Of a DNA stretch of 64,000 bases, positions 15,452 to 24,243 are shown piece after piece. The DNA lies in NCBI RefSeq assembly GCF_003610635.1, contig NZ_RAQJ01000007.1:28461-92460 (forward strand), in the 5' to 3' direction. Origin of the DNA: Ichthyenterobacterium magnum. GTDB lineage: Bacteria > Bacteroidota > Bacteroidia > Flavobacteriales > Flavobacteriaceae. Within the stretch, counting starts at the first letter, position 1; every line of letters begins with the position of its first letter. Under the pieces are notes generated by a model. It made no database searches. It saw only the letters and a program-made list of their open reading frames with translations, and was not told the origin of the DNA. The position numbers and the translations under genes were made by a program.

Positions 15452-18400
15452 ATGATACAAACTACTCCCTATAAACCTAAGTATAAAGTTAGAATTGTTA
15501 CTGCAGCATCATTGTTTGATGGTCATGACGCATCTATAAATATAATGAGACGTATTATTCAGGCAACTGGAGTTGAAGTTATTCATTTAGGACATGATCG
15601 TAGTGTTGAAGAAGTGGTTAATACAGCCATTCAAGAAGATGCAAATGCTATTTGCTTAACCTCATATCAAGGCGGTCATAACGAATACTTTAAGTATATG
15701 CGTGATTTGTTGAACGAGCGAGGAGCAGAACATATTAAAATTTTTGGAGGTGGTGGTGGCGTTATCCTTCCAACTGAAATAAAAGAGTTGATGGATTACG
15801 GGATTGATCGTATTTATTCTCCTGATGATGGTCGCGAAATGGGTTTACAAGGCATGATTAATGACTTGGTTGAGAAATCTGACTTTGCTATTGGCGACAC
15901 TTTAAATGGCGAAGTTGATATTTTAGCTGAAAAGAACCCAAAAGCGATTGCTCGCGTTATTTCTTCAGCTGAAAATTTTCCTGAGGTAGCAAAAGAGACT
16001 TTAGATAAAATTCATGTTAAAAATAAAGATTCTAAAACACCAGTTTTAGGAATTACAGGAACAGGTGGCGCAGGAAAATCTAGTTTGGTTGATGAGTTAG
16101 TACGTCGTTTTTTAATAGATTTTCCAGAAAAAACAATTGGACTTGTTTCTGTAGACCCTTCAAAACGAAAAACTGGAGGTGCGCTTTTAGGAGATCGTAT
16201 TCGCATGAATGCGATTAATTCACCTAGAGTGTACATGCGTAGTTTGGCAACACGTCAATCTAATTTGGCATTATCAAAATATGTAAATGAAGCGGTTGAG
16301 GTTTTAAAAGCAGCAGAATACGATTTAATTATTTTAGAAACATCTGGTATTGGTCAATCTGATACTGAGATTATAGAACATTCTGATGTGTCATTATATG
16401 TGATGACTCCAGAATTTGGTGCAGCAACGCAGCTAGAAAAAATCGATATGCTTGATTTTGCCGATTTAGTTGCAATAAATAAGTTTGACAAACGCGGTTC
16501 TTTAGATGCTTTACGTGATGTAAAAAAGCAATACATGCGTAACAATAATCTTTGGGATATTCCTCAAGATGAATTACCAGTTTACGGAACAATTGCATCT
16601 CAATTTAACGATCCAGGAATGAATACGCTTTATAAAGCGATTATGGATAAGTTAGTTGAAAAAGCTGATGCTGATTTAAAATCGACATTCGAGATTTCTA
16701 AAGAAATGAGCGAAAAGATTTTTGTGATTCCACCTAATAGAACACGTTATTTATCTGAAATTGCAGAAAACAACCGTGCTTACGATAAAAAAGCAATAGA
16801 GCAAGTTGAAGTTGCTCAGAAATTGTATGGAATTTATAAAACAATTTGTTCTGTTGCTGTCATTTCTAACGAAAGTGAGAAATCTCATTTGAATAAATTT
16901 GGTATTGACCAAGAAGAGATTCTTCGTACTGCTCAGAATGACAAAAAAGACTTTATTAAGTTGTTAATAGCTGAATTCGACCGTGTAAAATTAAATCTTG
17001 ATCCATATAACTGGGAAATGATAACGGGTTGGGATGAGAAAGTAAATAAATACAAGAACCCTATATATTCATTTAAAGTAAGAGATAAGGAGATTAAAAT
17101 AGAAACGCATACAGAGTCATTATCGCATCTTCAAATTCCTAAAGTAGCTTTACCAAAGTATCAAGCTTGGGGAGATATTTTAAAATGGAATTTACAAGAA
17201 AATGTACCTGGAGAATTTCCTTATACTTCAGGTTTATATCCTTTTAAACGTACCGGAGAAGATCCAGCACGTATGTTTGCAGGAGAAGGTGGACCAGAAC
17301 GTACTAACAGACGTTTTCATTATGTAAGTGCAGGTTTGCCAGCAAAACGTTTATCTACGGCTTTTGATAGTGTAACTTTATATGGTAATGACCCCGATCA
17401 TCGTCCTGATATTTATGGTAAAATTGGAAATGCTGGTGTATCTATCTGTTGTTTAGATGATGCTAAAAAACTCTATTCGGGTTTTGATTTAGCAAACGTA
17501 ATGACGTCTGTGAGTATGACTATTAATGGTCCTGCGCCAATGTTATTAGGCTTTTTTATGAATGCCGCTATCGATCAGCAATGTGAGATTTATATTAAAG
17601 AAAATAATTTAGAAAAGGACGTTGAAACTAAAATTGAAAAACTATATAAAGGTAATGAGCGTCCTAAATACAATGGTGATTTACCAGAAGGAAACAATGG
17701 TTTAGGCTTAATGCTATTAGGTGTTACAGGAGATCAGGTGTTACCAGAAGATGTTTATCAAGATATAAAAGTTAGAACTATAGCTCAAGTACGCGGAACA
17801 GTACAAGCAGATATTTTAAAAGAAGATCAGGCACAAAACACTTGTATTTTTTCTACTGAATTTGCATTGCGTTTAATGGGAGATGTACAAGAATATTTTA
17901 TTGAAAATAACGTTCGTAATTTTTATTCGGTTTCTATTTCAGGCTATCATATTGCAGAAGCTGGTGCAAACCCAATTACGCAATTAGCATTAACCTTATC
18001 TAATGGTTTCACTTATGTGGAATATTATTTAAGTCGTGGCATGGACATTAATAAATTTGGACCAAACTTATCGTTCTTTTTCTCTAACGGAATTGATCCA
18101 GAATATGCAGTAATTGGTCGTGTGGCTCGTAAAATTTGGGCAAAAGCTATGAAGCATAAATATGGAGCAAATGCTAGAGCGCAAATGCTTAAGTATCATA
18201 TTCAAACTTCTGGTCGTAGTTTACACGCTCAAGAAATTGATTTTAATGATATTCGTACAACGCTACAGGCGTTATATGCCATTTACGACAATTGTAATTC
18301 GTTGCATACCAATGCTTATGATGAGGCTATAACGACACCAACAGAAGAATCTGTGCGTCGTGCAATGGCAATTCAACTTATTATAAACAAAGAATTAGGA

Positions 18401-18886
18401 TTAAATAAAAACGAAAACCCAATTCAAGGCTCTTTTATTATTGAAGAACTAACAGATTTAGTTGAAGAAGCTGTGCTATTAGAGTTTGATCGTATTACAG
18501 AACGTGGTGGTGTTTTAGGTGCAATGGAAACCATGTATCAACGCTCTAAAATTCAAGAAGAGAGTTTATATTATGAAACTTTGAAACATAATGGTAAATT
18601 TCCAATTGTTGGAGTGAATACGTTTTTAAGCTCTAAAGGTTCGCCAACAGTTATTCCTGCTGAAGTTATTCGAGCTACGGAAGAAGAGAAACAATTTCAA
18701 ATTAAGACTTTAGAGAATCTTCATAAAGCAAATGATACAAAAGCATTATTAAAGGAATTGCAAAAGAAAGCTATCAATAACGAAAATATTTTTGAAGCCT
18801 TAATGGATGTTTGTAAAGTATGTTCTCTTGGAGAAATCACTTCATCATTGTTTGAAGTTGGTGGTCAGTATAGACGCAACATGTAA
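15452..18886 (+). CDS. icmF: Fused B12-dependent acyl-CoA mutase (IcmF type)
   Basis: 1144 residues in three parts. (1) Cobalamin-binding domain, residues about 10-145, with DGHDASIN at 23-30, where His25 would be the lower cobalt ligand. (2) A MeaB/ArgK-type chaperone GTPase from about 195, with Walker [13 protein letters not shown] at 200-211, [19 protein letters not shown] and [11 protein letters not shown]. (3) The TIM-barrel mutase domain from about 560, with [19 protein letters not shown] and [12 protein letters not shown]. This order is that of IcmF, which interconverts isobutyryl- and n-butyryl-CoA; a related substrate such as pivalyl- or isovaleryl-CoA is possible. The linker at residues about 470-497 is encoded by a REP-like palindrome. 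It is a single gene with its own promoter; substrate is uncertain. Confidence 0.88.
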   Translation: MIQTTPYKPKYKVRIVTAASLFDGHDASINIMRRIIQATGVEVIHLGHDRSVEEVVNTAIQEDANAICLTSYQGGHNEYFKYMRDLLNERGAEHIKIFGGGGGVILPTEIKELMDYGIDRIYSPDDGREMGLQGMINDLVEKSDFAIGDTLNGEVDILAEKNPKAIARVISSAENFPEVAKETLDKIHVKNKDSKTPVLGITGTGGAGKSSLVDELVRRFLIDFPEKTIGLVSVDPSKRKTGGALLGDRIRMNAINSPRVYMRSLATRQSNLALSKYVNEAVEVLKAAEYDLIILETSGIGQSDTEIIEHSDVSLYVMTPEFGAATQLEKIDMLDFADLVAINKFDKRGSLDALRDVKKQYMRNNNLWDIPQDELPVYGTIASQFNDPGMNTLYKAIMDKLVEKADADLKSTFEISKEMSEKIFVIPPNRTRYLSEIAENNRAYDKKAIEQVEVAQKLYGIYKTICSVAVISNESEKSHLNKFGIDQEEILRTAQNDKKDFIKLLIAEFDRVKLNLDPYNWEMITGWDEKVNKYKNPIYSFKVRDKEIKIETHTESLSHLQIPKVALPKYQAWGDILKWNLQENVPGEFPYTSGLYPFKRTGEDPARMFAGEGGPERTNRRFHYVSAGLPAKRLSTAFDSVTLYGNDPDHRPDIYGKIGNAGVSICCLDDAKKLYSGFDLANVMTSVSMTINGPAPMLLGFFMNAAIDQQCEIYIKENNLEKDVETKIEKLYKGNERPKYNGDLPEGNNGLGLMLLGVTGDQVLPEDVYQDIKVRTIAQVRGTVQADILKEDQAQNTCIFSTEFALRLMGDVQEYFIENNVRNFYSVSISGYHIAEAGANPITQLALTLSNGFTYVEYYLSRGMDINKFGPNLSFFFSNGIDPEYAVIGRVARKIWAKAMKHKYGANARAQMLKYHIQTSGRSLHAQEIDFNDIRTTLQALYAIYDNCNSLHTNAYDEAITTPTEESVRRAMAIQLIINKELGLNKNENPIQGSFIIEELTDLVEEAVLLEFDRITERGGVLGAMETMYQRSKIQEESLYYETLKHNGKFPIVGVNTFLSSKGSPTVIPAEVIRATEEEKQFQIKTLENLHKANDTKALLKELQKKAINNENIFEALMDVCKVCSLGEITSSLFEVGGQYRRNM
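16858..16943. repeat. REP-like palindromic element inside the mutase reading frame
   Basis: 86 bp bounded by TGTCATT and AATGACA, with internal hairpins TGAGAAATCTCA and GAAGAGATTCTTC. The arms resemble the palindromes often scattered in flavobacterial intergenic DNA. The frame stays open and encodes [10 protein letters not shown]...[11 protein letters not shown] between the GTPase and mutase domains. A related intergenic element is at 41147-41236. Confidence 0.7.
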
Positions 18887-19135
18887 AAGTATAATCACTT
18901 TATTGTTTTACGGAATTTAATTATTTAAAACATGAGTTTTTATTTAAAAAAATAAAACACTCTGATTTTTAAATAATTACAGCTGTTGGTCGTTTTTTTA
19001 AGCATACTACTACAAGTTATATTGCTAATTATGCTTTTGGTCTAATTTGCAATTAGATTTAGTAATTTTTATTTTCTTGGATGTAAATTTATATTCCCTC
19101 GATTTAATGTTTAACCCAATAATACATTTAGCGTT

Positions 19136-19279
19136 ATGGAATCTACTTTAAATTATAAATTTAAAAGACAATCAAAAAACCATTTAGAATGGTTATTAAA
19201 TACAATCAAATCTGAAAGATATTTTCAAGCTGAAAGTTATATAGTTACTGCTGATTATAGTACTAGTAAGATGATGTAA
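19136..19279 (+). CDS. Possible 47-residue basic/aromatic protein of unknown function
   Basis: An ATG-to-TAA frame (MESTLNYKFKRQSKNHLEWL then LNTIKSERYFQAESYI...) with a believable amino-acid mix. It ends 1 bp before the stop of the convergent DJ-1 gene. No family recognised, no signal peptide and no clear ribosome site. The remaining bases since the mutase stop (18887-19135) hold only AT-rich sequence with no stronger feature. Could be chance. Confidence 0.4.
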   Translation: MESTLNYKFKRQSKNHLEWLLNTIKSERYFQAESYIVTADYSTSKMM

Positions 19280-19280
19280 T

Positions 19281-20042
19281 TTAATGTTTTATGATTGTAT
19301 GGGGAATGTTTTTTAAATCCCAATCAATTACTAAACCTTGAGCTAGACGTTGCGCTACCTTTTTTCCGTACAAATACTCACATAAATATAAAGCAGCTTC
19401 AAAAGATTTTGCGCCACCTGCTGATGTAATATATTTTCCGTCATGTACAAAGAGTACATTTTTTCTAATATCTAAATTTGGAAACATTTCGCGCATAGCA
19501 TTTATGTCACTAGGAAATGTAGTAGAAACAGAATTATTAAGTAATCCGGCTTTTGCCAATACAAATGCGCCATCACAATGTGATGTTATAAATTTTGCTT
19601 CTTTATCGACTTGCTTTATAAAGTTTAGCATAGCAACATCTTCTAAATCTGAATCTAAATGATGTTCTGCACTTGGCACAACCAGAATATCAATTTTTGG
19701 TAAATTGTCTTTAATGTAATTAAAATCAGGGATAATACGCATGCCTTCAAACGTAACAATTGGATTGTCGGTATTTGCAACAGTAAAAACATTCATAGGT
19801 TTTATACGATCTCTAAAAATGGTGTGTTGAAAAATATCAAAAGGTGCAGTTAATTCTGTATTAAAAACACCATCCATAATTAAAAATGCTACATTATATC
19901 TGTTAGGTTTTAATTTTGGGAACTCTTTTTTGTCTTGTTGAGTTTGCTTCAGCACCTCATTATTAAAACCTTCCTTTTTATCTTCAGTAGAATTACAACT
20001 TACTAAAGCAGTTAAGATTATTATAAATAAAATATGTTTCAT
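19281..20042 (-). CDS. DJ-1/PfpI (GATase1-like) family lipoprotein
   Basis: 253 residues from the ATG at 20042; the earlier ATG at 20120 lies inside the VOC gene and would put the signal peptide in the middle of the protein. The signal (HILFIIILTALVSC) ends in a lipobox with Cys at about 16. The core is a DJ-1/PfpI fold: YNVAFLIMDGVFNTELTAPFD, IDILVVPSAEHH, and the nucleophile elbow FITSHCDGAFVLAKAG with its Cys. Lipidation makes it periplasmic or membrane-bound, so an AraC-type regulator role is unlikely. The linker just after the lipobox (NNEVLKQTQQDKKEF) is encoded by a REP-like arm. Third gene of the MFS operon. Activity unknown. Confidence 0.8.
   Translation of the reverse strand: MKHILFIIILTALVSCNSTEDKKEGFNNEVLKQTQQDKKEFPKLKPNRYNVAFLIMDGVFNTELTAPFDIFQHTIFRDRIKPMNVFTVANTDNPIVTFEGMRIIPDFNYIKDNLPKIDILVVPSAEHHLDSDLEDVAMLNFIKQVDKEAKFITSHCDGAFVLAKAGLLNNSVSTTFPSDINAMREMFPNLDIRKNVLFVHDGKYITSAGGAKSFEAALYLCEYLYGKKVAQRLAQGLVIDWDLKNIPHTIIKH
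19931..19961. repeat. Degenerate REP-like arm inside the DJ-1 lipoprotein gene
   Basis: On the plus strand TGTCTTGTTGAGTTTGCTTC followed by AGCACCTCATT resembles flavobacterial REP half-sites of the type TGTCATnCTGAGCTTGTTTC. Read in the gene it encodes NEVLKQTQQDK, similar to [10 protein letters not shown] in the mutase repeat. Resemblance is by eye. Confidence 0.4.
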
Positions 20043-20049
20043 TTCAGTA

Positions 20050-20430
20050 TTACGGATTAATTCGCCAAGGTGGATTTGTTCTGTTTTTTCCTGCTTTATA
20101 AAGTATAATATGATTGCCATCTAAATCATTAAGATGTGCTTCTCGCCATAACCAATTTTTATCTTCAGCTTCAGAAGTAAATATAATTCCTTTTTGTTGA
20201 AGTTGTTTTACCAATTCATCCAGATTGTCATCTTCAAAATAAATAGTAATACCATCACCTTTTGGTAATGTACTCACCTTATGTATTGAAAACGTTGAGT
20301 TTCCGTCAGGACATTCAAATCGTACATAACGAGGTAGTGCATCAACTATTAAAAGTAATCCTAATTTTTTGTAAAATTCTGTCGCTTTAACAACGTCTAA
20401 CGACGGAATTGTAATTTGATTTAAATTCAT
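20050..20430 (-). CDS. VOC (glyoxalase/bleomycin-resistance-like) family protein
   Basis: 126 residues, one VOC domain of the usual length. The beta-alpha-beta-beta-beta modules are visible: LNQITIPSLDVVKATEFYKKLGL at the N-terminus and LVKQLQQKGIIFTSEAEDKN, EAHLNDLDGNHIILYKAG in the second half. VOC proteins include glyoxalases, ring-cleavage dioxygenases and antibiotic-binding proteins, and dimerise to make a metal site. Its ATG overlaps the stop of the MFS gene by 4 bp (ATGA), so the two are translationally coupled. The pairing with an exporter under an attenuator suggests a protection role, but the ligand is unknown. Confidence 0.82.
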   Translation of the reverse strand: MNLNQITIPSLDVVKATEFYKKLGLLLIVDALPRYVRFECPDGNSTFSIHKVSTLPKGDGITIYFEDDNLDELVKQLQQKGIIFTSEAEDKNWLWREAHLNDLDGNHIILYKAGKNRTNPPWRINP

Positions 20431-21638
20431 GAAGTCTCATTTTTTATTCTTAAATATTGCTTTAAAATATACAGTAATATAATGCATAGAAATCCTAAAC
20501 CAATCATGATATACCAAGTGGAGTTAAATCCTAATTTATCTACCATTTGCATTCCTGCATTATGACCAAAAATATGAGCAATTGAGAATGAAATGGTGTA
20601 TAGTGCCATATATTCTCCTTGATTCCCTTTTTTTGCACGTTCCATTGCAAAAGCATTAGAAAAAGGGAACACAATCATTTCTCCTACAGTCATGAATAAC
20701 ATTCCTACTAATAAAATGCCAACCCATGATGTTGTATTTAAAACTAAAAAACTTACTGCTGTTAAAATAGCTCCCAATAGCATTAAGCCAACCTTAGTAT
20801 GTTTGCTATTTTCTAACCATTTTATCAATGGCATTTCTAAAATGAATATAAATAACCCATTTAAACCTAATAATAAGCCAATTTCTAATTCGGTTAGCAT
20901 ATGTATGTCTTTGTAGTATAATGGCATTGTAGAGAAATATTGTAGAAACATAATTCCAAAAATTGTCATTGATGCCAGAAAAATCCAAAATACTTTGTCT
21001 TTGTATGCAGATTCTGGTTTTTCATTTTTTATACTATCTAAAGGTGTTGTGCTTTTTGGGTTTAAAACTTTTACTAAAAGTATTGTTGCTAAAATACACG
21101 TTATTCCATCTATCCAAAACAAACCGCCATAGCTCATAGTGGTGATAATTAATCCTCCAACAGCTGGACCAGCAGAAAAGCCAAGATTAATAGCTAATCT
21201 TATAAGTGTTACAGAACGCGTTTTGTTTTCTGGTTTACTATATGTGCTCATAGCAACAAACATAGCAGGTCTAAAGGTATCAGCTACAGTCATTACTAAG
21301 AAAATTCCAAAACAGATAGAATAGAAAGTATTTAAAAATTGAAGTGCGATGAACAAAATACCTGTACTAAGTAAACTTCTTACCATGACTTTATAGTAAC
21401 CTATCTTATCAGTTAGTTTTCCACCTAACCAAGAACCAACTACTGATCCTAATCCAAAAGAAGTCATTACCCAACCTACATCACTAAGACTAAATTCTAA
21501 GTTCGTAGTAAGGTATAGTGACAGAAATGGAATTACCATAGTTCCAGCTCTATTAATTAATGTGATAAGTGCGAGCCACCAAACCTCTTTAGAGAGACCT
21601 CTAAATGTATCGATGTAATTGTTAAATAGCGTTTTCAT
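20427..21638 (-). CDS. MFS transporter, probable multidrug exporter
   Basis: 403 residues with 12 predicted helices. Characteristic MFS segments: FGLGSVVGSWLGGKLTDKIGY (motif A, about residue 60-80), a motif-C-like RLAINLGFSAGPAVGGLI, and a repeated motif A position EMPLIKWLENSKHTKVGLML in the second half. It resembles the DHA1/MdtH drug-exporter branch. It heads an operon with the VOC and DJ-1 genes. Its ATG is only 26 bp after a terminator hairpin, so transcription must come through that hairpin from a promoter farther upstream; the leader carries a 24-codon ORF and an alternative antiterminator. Substrate is not known. Confidence 0.85.
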   Translation of the reverse strand: MKTLFNNYIDTFRGLSKEVWWLALITLINRAGTMVIPFLSLYLTTNLEFSLSDVGWVMTSFGLGSVVGSWLGGKLTDKIGYYKVMVRSLLSTGILFIALQFLNTFYSICFGIFLVMTVADTFRPAMFVAMSTYSKPENKTRSVTLIRLAINLGFSAGPAVGGLIITTMSYGGLFWIDGITCILATILLVKVLNPKSTTPLDSIKNEKPESAYKDKVFWIFLASMTIFGIMFLQYFSTMPLYYKDIHMLTELEIGLLLGLNGLFIFILEMPLIKWLENSKHTKVGLMLLGAILTAVSFLVLNTTSWVGILLVGMLFMTVGEMIVFPFSNAFAMERAKKGNQGEYMALYTISFSIAHIFGHNAGMQMVDKLGFNSTWYIMIGLGFLCIILLYILKQYLRIKNETS

Positions 21639-21664
21639 TTGGTTGATTGATTAGTATAAAAATA

Positions 21665-21692
21665 AAAAGTCCAACTTTGCAGTTGGACTTTT
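21665..21692 (-). terminator. Attenuator terminator in the leader of the MFS operon
   Basis: Minus-strand reading: AAAAGTCCAACT (21692-21681) and AGTTGGACTTTT (21676-21665) pair perfectly over 12 bp around a GCAA loop, followed by TATTTTTA. An upstream segment AGTTGGGCTT (21745-21736) can pair with AAGTCCAACT over 10 bp with one G-U, and would break the terminator. The hairpin is 26 bp before the MFS ATG, leaving no room for a separate promoter. Confidence 0.75.
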
Positions 21693-21721
21693 ACATATTG
21701 TATTATTAAATAATAATATCG

Positions 21722-21796
21722 TCATAATATATAAGAAGCCCAACTCTTGTAAAAAGAGGTACACTGTTGCTTATAATTTTTGACGTTATTACGCAT
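21722..21796 (-). CDS. 24-residue leader peptide of the MFS operon
   Basis: ATG at 21796, TGA at 21722-21724. The peptide begins MRNNVKNYKQQCTSFYKS and ends WASYIL. Its last codons AAG AGT TGG GCT TCT contain the antiterminator arm (21736-21745), so a ribosome finishing the peptide would cover that arm and allow termination, while one stalled earlier would leave it free. A small hairpin CTCTT-N5-AAGAG (21758-21744) lies in the same frame. A -7-like box TAGCTTTA is at 21823-21816. The layout matches ribosome-mediated attenuation known for antibiotic-induced genes. No translation evidence; inferred from overlap of ORF and RNA arms. Confidence 0.5.
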   Translation of the reverse strand: MRNNVKNYKQQCTSFYKSWASYIL

Positions 21797-21843
21797 TGTT
21801 TTATTTTAAGATGGTTAAAGCTATGAAAAAAAAGTTTAAGTTG

Positions 21844-21851
21844 TATTTTTG
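21844..21851 (+). promoter_or_regulatory. Probable -7 element (TATTTTTG) of the DUF1684 gene
   Basis: Full TAnnTTTG match, 20 bp before the ATG at 21872. It lies back to back with the minus-strand leader promoter. Confidence 0.45.
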
Positions 21852-21871
21852 ATTTCTGAAAATATATTAAA

Positions 21872-22474
21872 ATGAAACATATTACTCTTTTGTTTTTAGT
21901 GGTGTCAATATTAAGTTGTGCTCAAGAAAAAAGACCTATAGAAGGTGATACTGAATGGCAACGTGAGATTAATGCTAGTTATAAAGATGCATCGAGTTCA
22001 CCTTTAAAAGATAAAGACCGAAAAAAGTTTACGGGTTTAGATTTTTATAAATTTGATTCTGTTTATGTTGTAACAGCGAAGTTAAAAAGAACACCAAACG
22101 CAAAACCGTTTAAGATGAAAACAACTACTGAGCGTTTACCAGAATATGTGCAATATGGAATAGTTACTTTTAGTTTAAATGAAAAAGAGTATCAACTTAG
22201 TATTTATCAAAATTTAGGATTATTAACCGAAGAAGGCTATGAAGATTATTTATTTCTTCCTTTTTTAGACGATACAAATGGAGAAGGAAGTTATTCTGGA
22301 GGACGATACACTGAAGCTCGTATACCAGAAGGAGACATTATAGTTATAGATTTCAATACAGCATATAATCCTTATTGCGCTTATAACGAAAAATATTCTT
22401 GTCCTATAGTACCAAGAGAAAATTATATTGCAGCAGAAATTAAAGCTGGTGTGAAGGCTTTTAAAAAAGATTAA
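21872..22474 (+). CDS. DUF1684 lipoprotein
   Basis: 200 residues with a lipoprotein signal (ITLLFLVVSILSC, Cys at about 16). The body matches DUF1684: EWQREINASYKDASSSPLKD, FTGLDFYKFDSVYVVTAKL, FLPFLDDTNGEGSYSGGRY, and the end block IVIDFNTAYNPYCAYNEKYS-CPIVPRENYIAAEIKAGVKAF. The family is widespread, of unknown activity, and usually periplasmic. Its last 4 bp overlap the end of the convergent fluC gene. Confidence 0.9.
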   Translation: MKHITLLFLVVSILSCAQEKRPIEGDTEWQREINASYKDASSSPLKDKDRKKFTGLDFYKFDSVYVVTAKLKRTPNAKPFKMKTTTERLPEYVQYGIVTFSLNEKEYQLSIYQNLGLLTEEGYEDYLFLPFLDDTNGEGSYSGGRYTEARIPEGDIIVIDFNTAYNPYCAYNEKYSCPIVPRENYIAAEIKAGVKAFKKD

Positions 22475-22839
22475 GCTTTTACTAAATACATACCAAAGAA
22501 AACTGCCAAAAAACCAATTACAAAACTTGCTATAGTATAGATGGCAAAACTTGTAAAGTCACCAGATTTTAATAGTACATGGTTTTCATAGGCAAAAGTT
22601 GAAAAGGTTGTGAAACCTCCGCAAAATCCAGTTGCTAATAATAAAGTTTGGTTTTGAGTAAGTGTGTCATTTTTTGCAGCTAAGCCTAAAATAAGCCCTA
22701 TAAGTAAGCTTCCTAAAATATTTGCAGCAAATGTACCATAAGGTATTCCTGATTCTGGATTGTTTAAATATTTACCTATTAGGTATCGTAAAACACTTCC
22801 AAATCCACCACCAATAAAAACAAGTAAGAGTTGTTTCAT
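22471..22839 (-). CDS. crcB: Fluoride exporter channel, CrcB/Fluc family
   Basis: 122 residues and four helices, the standard single-domain Fluc size; it works as an antiparallel dimer that lets F- leave the cell. Signature motifs: GGGFGSVLRYLIGKYLNN at the N-terminus and ATGFCGGFTTFSTFAYE with the Phe-box near the middle. No fluoride riboswitch is apparent: the upstream gap to the SRPBCC gene is only 62 bp and is filled by a hairpin 13 bp before the ATG. The gene may be read with the upstream SRPBCC gene. Confidence 0.93.
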   Translation of the reverse strand: MKQLLLVFIGGGFGSVLRYLIGKYLNNPESGIPYGTFAANILGSLLIGLILGLAAKNDTLTQNQTLLLATGFCGGFTTFSTFAYENHVLLKSGDFTSFAIYTIASFVIGFLAVFFGMYLVKA

Positions 22840-22852
22840 TATGTAAAAATAT

Positions 22853-22882
22853 AAAAGTTGCCATATAAATATGACAACTTTT
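22853..22882 (-). terminator. Intercistronic hairpin before crcB
   Basis: AAAAGTTGCCATAT (22853-22866) and ATATGACAACTTTT (22869-22882) pair with one mismatch. It follows the SRPBCC stop and ends 13 bp before the crcB ATG, so it may be a partial terminator or an mRNA-protecting hairpin instead of a full stop. Confidence 0.65.
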
Positions 22883-22901
22883 TATGATTTGTTTTGTGTG
22901 G

Positions 22902-23942
22902 TTATTTTACTGGATAGTAAATATCTGTTTGTATATCTTCAGGTTTAACTTGTGTAGGATCATTAACGTAAAGTTCCCAAATCATTTCTTTGCGTTCTAA
23001 ACCTTTTTCTTTTATGTATGCATCTAAAGCCATGTGCGCTTTTTCGTCGCCATTACCATAATTTCCGTATTTAGAAACAGTAAGCGTATTTCCTTCTGGC
23101 AAACTTATTGCTGACATCCCATCTGCTGGAGCTAAGTCTTTTTTAAGCACTAGACCTATATAAAACTCTGCTTCACCTTTTTCTTCATCCCAACTTGTAA
23201 ATACTGATGCTGGTGTAAACTCACCATATTTTAAATGTTGCATAGCATACATTCCTGCTTTTGGCATAAACTCCATAAAAAGTTTTGTCATTGCATCGTG
23301 GTTTATTTTAGTTTTTTGATAATAGCCAATAAAATTTTGTGTAGGAAGATTAACTTGACTAATGTCTCCAATTCTAAAGTTGTTTTGAGCTGTCATTTTA
23401 GTTTTTATTTCTGATGATACAATACTATCGAGTTTAAATAATCCTCTATCAAAATCTGGTCCAGTATTGTCTTCAATACTTCCTGAAAATGTTGTGTACA
23501 TTTTAGTCATAAAGTCTTGTTTACCTTTCATCGACCATGTTACTTTTGTACCATCATTAGTTGTCTCGAAGGTCCAATTAATATCAGATTCAGATTCAAA
23601 AGGTTTAATAAATGTAATGCGTTGTGCTATCGATTTATCTTTTTCAATTCCAGTAGTTTGCATATTGCCTTCACCAAGTATTTCACCATTCCAACCATAG
23701 CTTGCATTAACTCCAGATGTGTTTTCACTATAAGTCAATTTTGCATCAGGTTCATGCTCAATCCAAGGAGAAAAACTTGGCCATTCTTTGTAATCATTTA
23801 CTTTATTAAATAAGTCAGATACTGGAGCTTTAATAACTCGGCTTCTGTTAAAATTAAATTCATTTGGTTGTACAGCAATATAAATTGCTAAACCAATAAT
23901 TAGGATTAAGAGTAGAAAAAAAATGTATTTTAAAGCTTTCAT
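22902..23942 (-). CDS. Membrane-anchored SRPBCC domain plus GyrI-like effector domain protein
   Basis: 346 residues. An N-terminal helix (IFFLLLILIIGLAIYIAV) anchors the protein. Residues about 30-175 form an SRPBCC/START-like ligand-binding fold (VIKAPVSDLFNKVNDYKEWP, and NWTFETTNDGTKVTWSMKG). Residues about 190-346 resemble the GyrI-like small-molecule domain of AraC-type effectors: PTQNFIGYYQKTKI, LPEGNTLTVSKYGNYGNGDE, WELYVNDPTQVKPEDIQTDI-YYPVK. No DNA-binding domain is present. The pairing is common in Bacteroidota; the ligand is unknown. It is followed by a hairpin and crcB. Confidence 0.8.
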   Translation of the reverse strand: MKALKYIFFLLLILIIGLAIYIAVQPNEFNFNRSRVIKAPVSDLFNKVNDYKEWPSFSPWIEHEPDAKLTYSENTSGVNASYGWNGEILGEGNMQTTGIEKDKSIAQRITFIKPFESESDINWTFETTNDGTKVTWSMKGKQDFMTKMYTTFSGSIEDNTGPDFDRGLFKLDSIVSSEIKTKMTAQNNFRIGDISQVNLPTQNFIGYYQKTKINHDAMTKLFMEFMPKAGMYAMQHLKYGEFTPASVFTSWDEEKGEAEFYIGLVLKKDLAPADGMSAISLPEGNTLTVSKYGNYGNGDEKAHMALDAYIKEKGLERKEMIWELYVNDPTQVKPEDIQTDIYYPVK

Positions 23943-24106
23943 GTGTTAATTTATATTTTGTTAATTAGATCACATGCAACATCTTATAACTGTTTTTTTA
24001 GATAGTCATATTTTAATGATAGATGTTTCATAATTTTAATTAATTGATGTTTTACCAAAGATAATTAAAATTATTTAAGCTTATTTGTAATGCTTTATTA
24101 TAGAAA

Positions 24107-24196
24107 TTAATTTGAAGTTTTATTTTTATTAACACTAAATTTAAGTAGTAGTAAATTAATAACGATTAAAGCCGTAATAAGAAATAAAGTAGTCAT
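24107..24196 (-). CDS. Possible 29-residue single-helix membrane peptide
   Basis: ATG at 24196 to TAA at 24107. The sequence is one hydrophobic helix (TTLFLITALIVINLLLLKF) and a short basic tail (SVNKNKTSN), the classic shape of a small bacterial membrane peptide. An A-rich stretch (AAAACAAAACA) typical for Bacteroidota translation starts precedes the ATG. It lies 47 bp after the LuxR-type gene stop, in a 301-bp gap with nothing else identified. Unproven. Confidence 0.4.
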   Translation of the reverse strand: MTTLFLITALIVINLLLLKFSVNKNKTSN

Positions 24197-24243
24197 TGTT
24201 TTGTTTTTTATTATATCGTTTTTTTATTAAAATGTCATCAGTG

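Noticed and set aside
20043..20120. Longer start for the DJ-1 lipoprotein
   Set aside because: It lies inside the VOC gene and would put the lipobox signal away from the N-terminus.
22840..22901. Fluoride riboswitch before crcB
   Set aside because: Only 62 bp between genes, filled by a plain hairpin; no recognisable fluoride aptamer.
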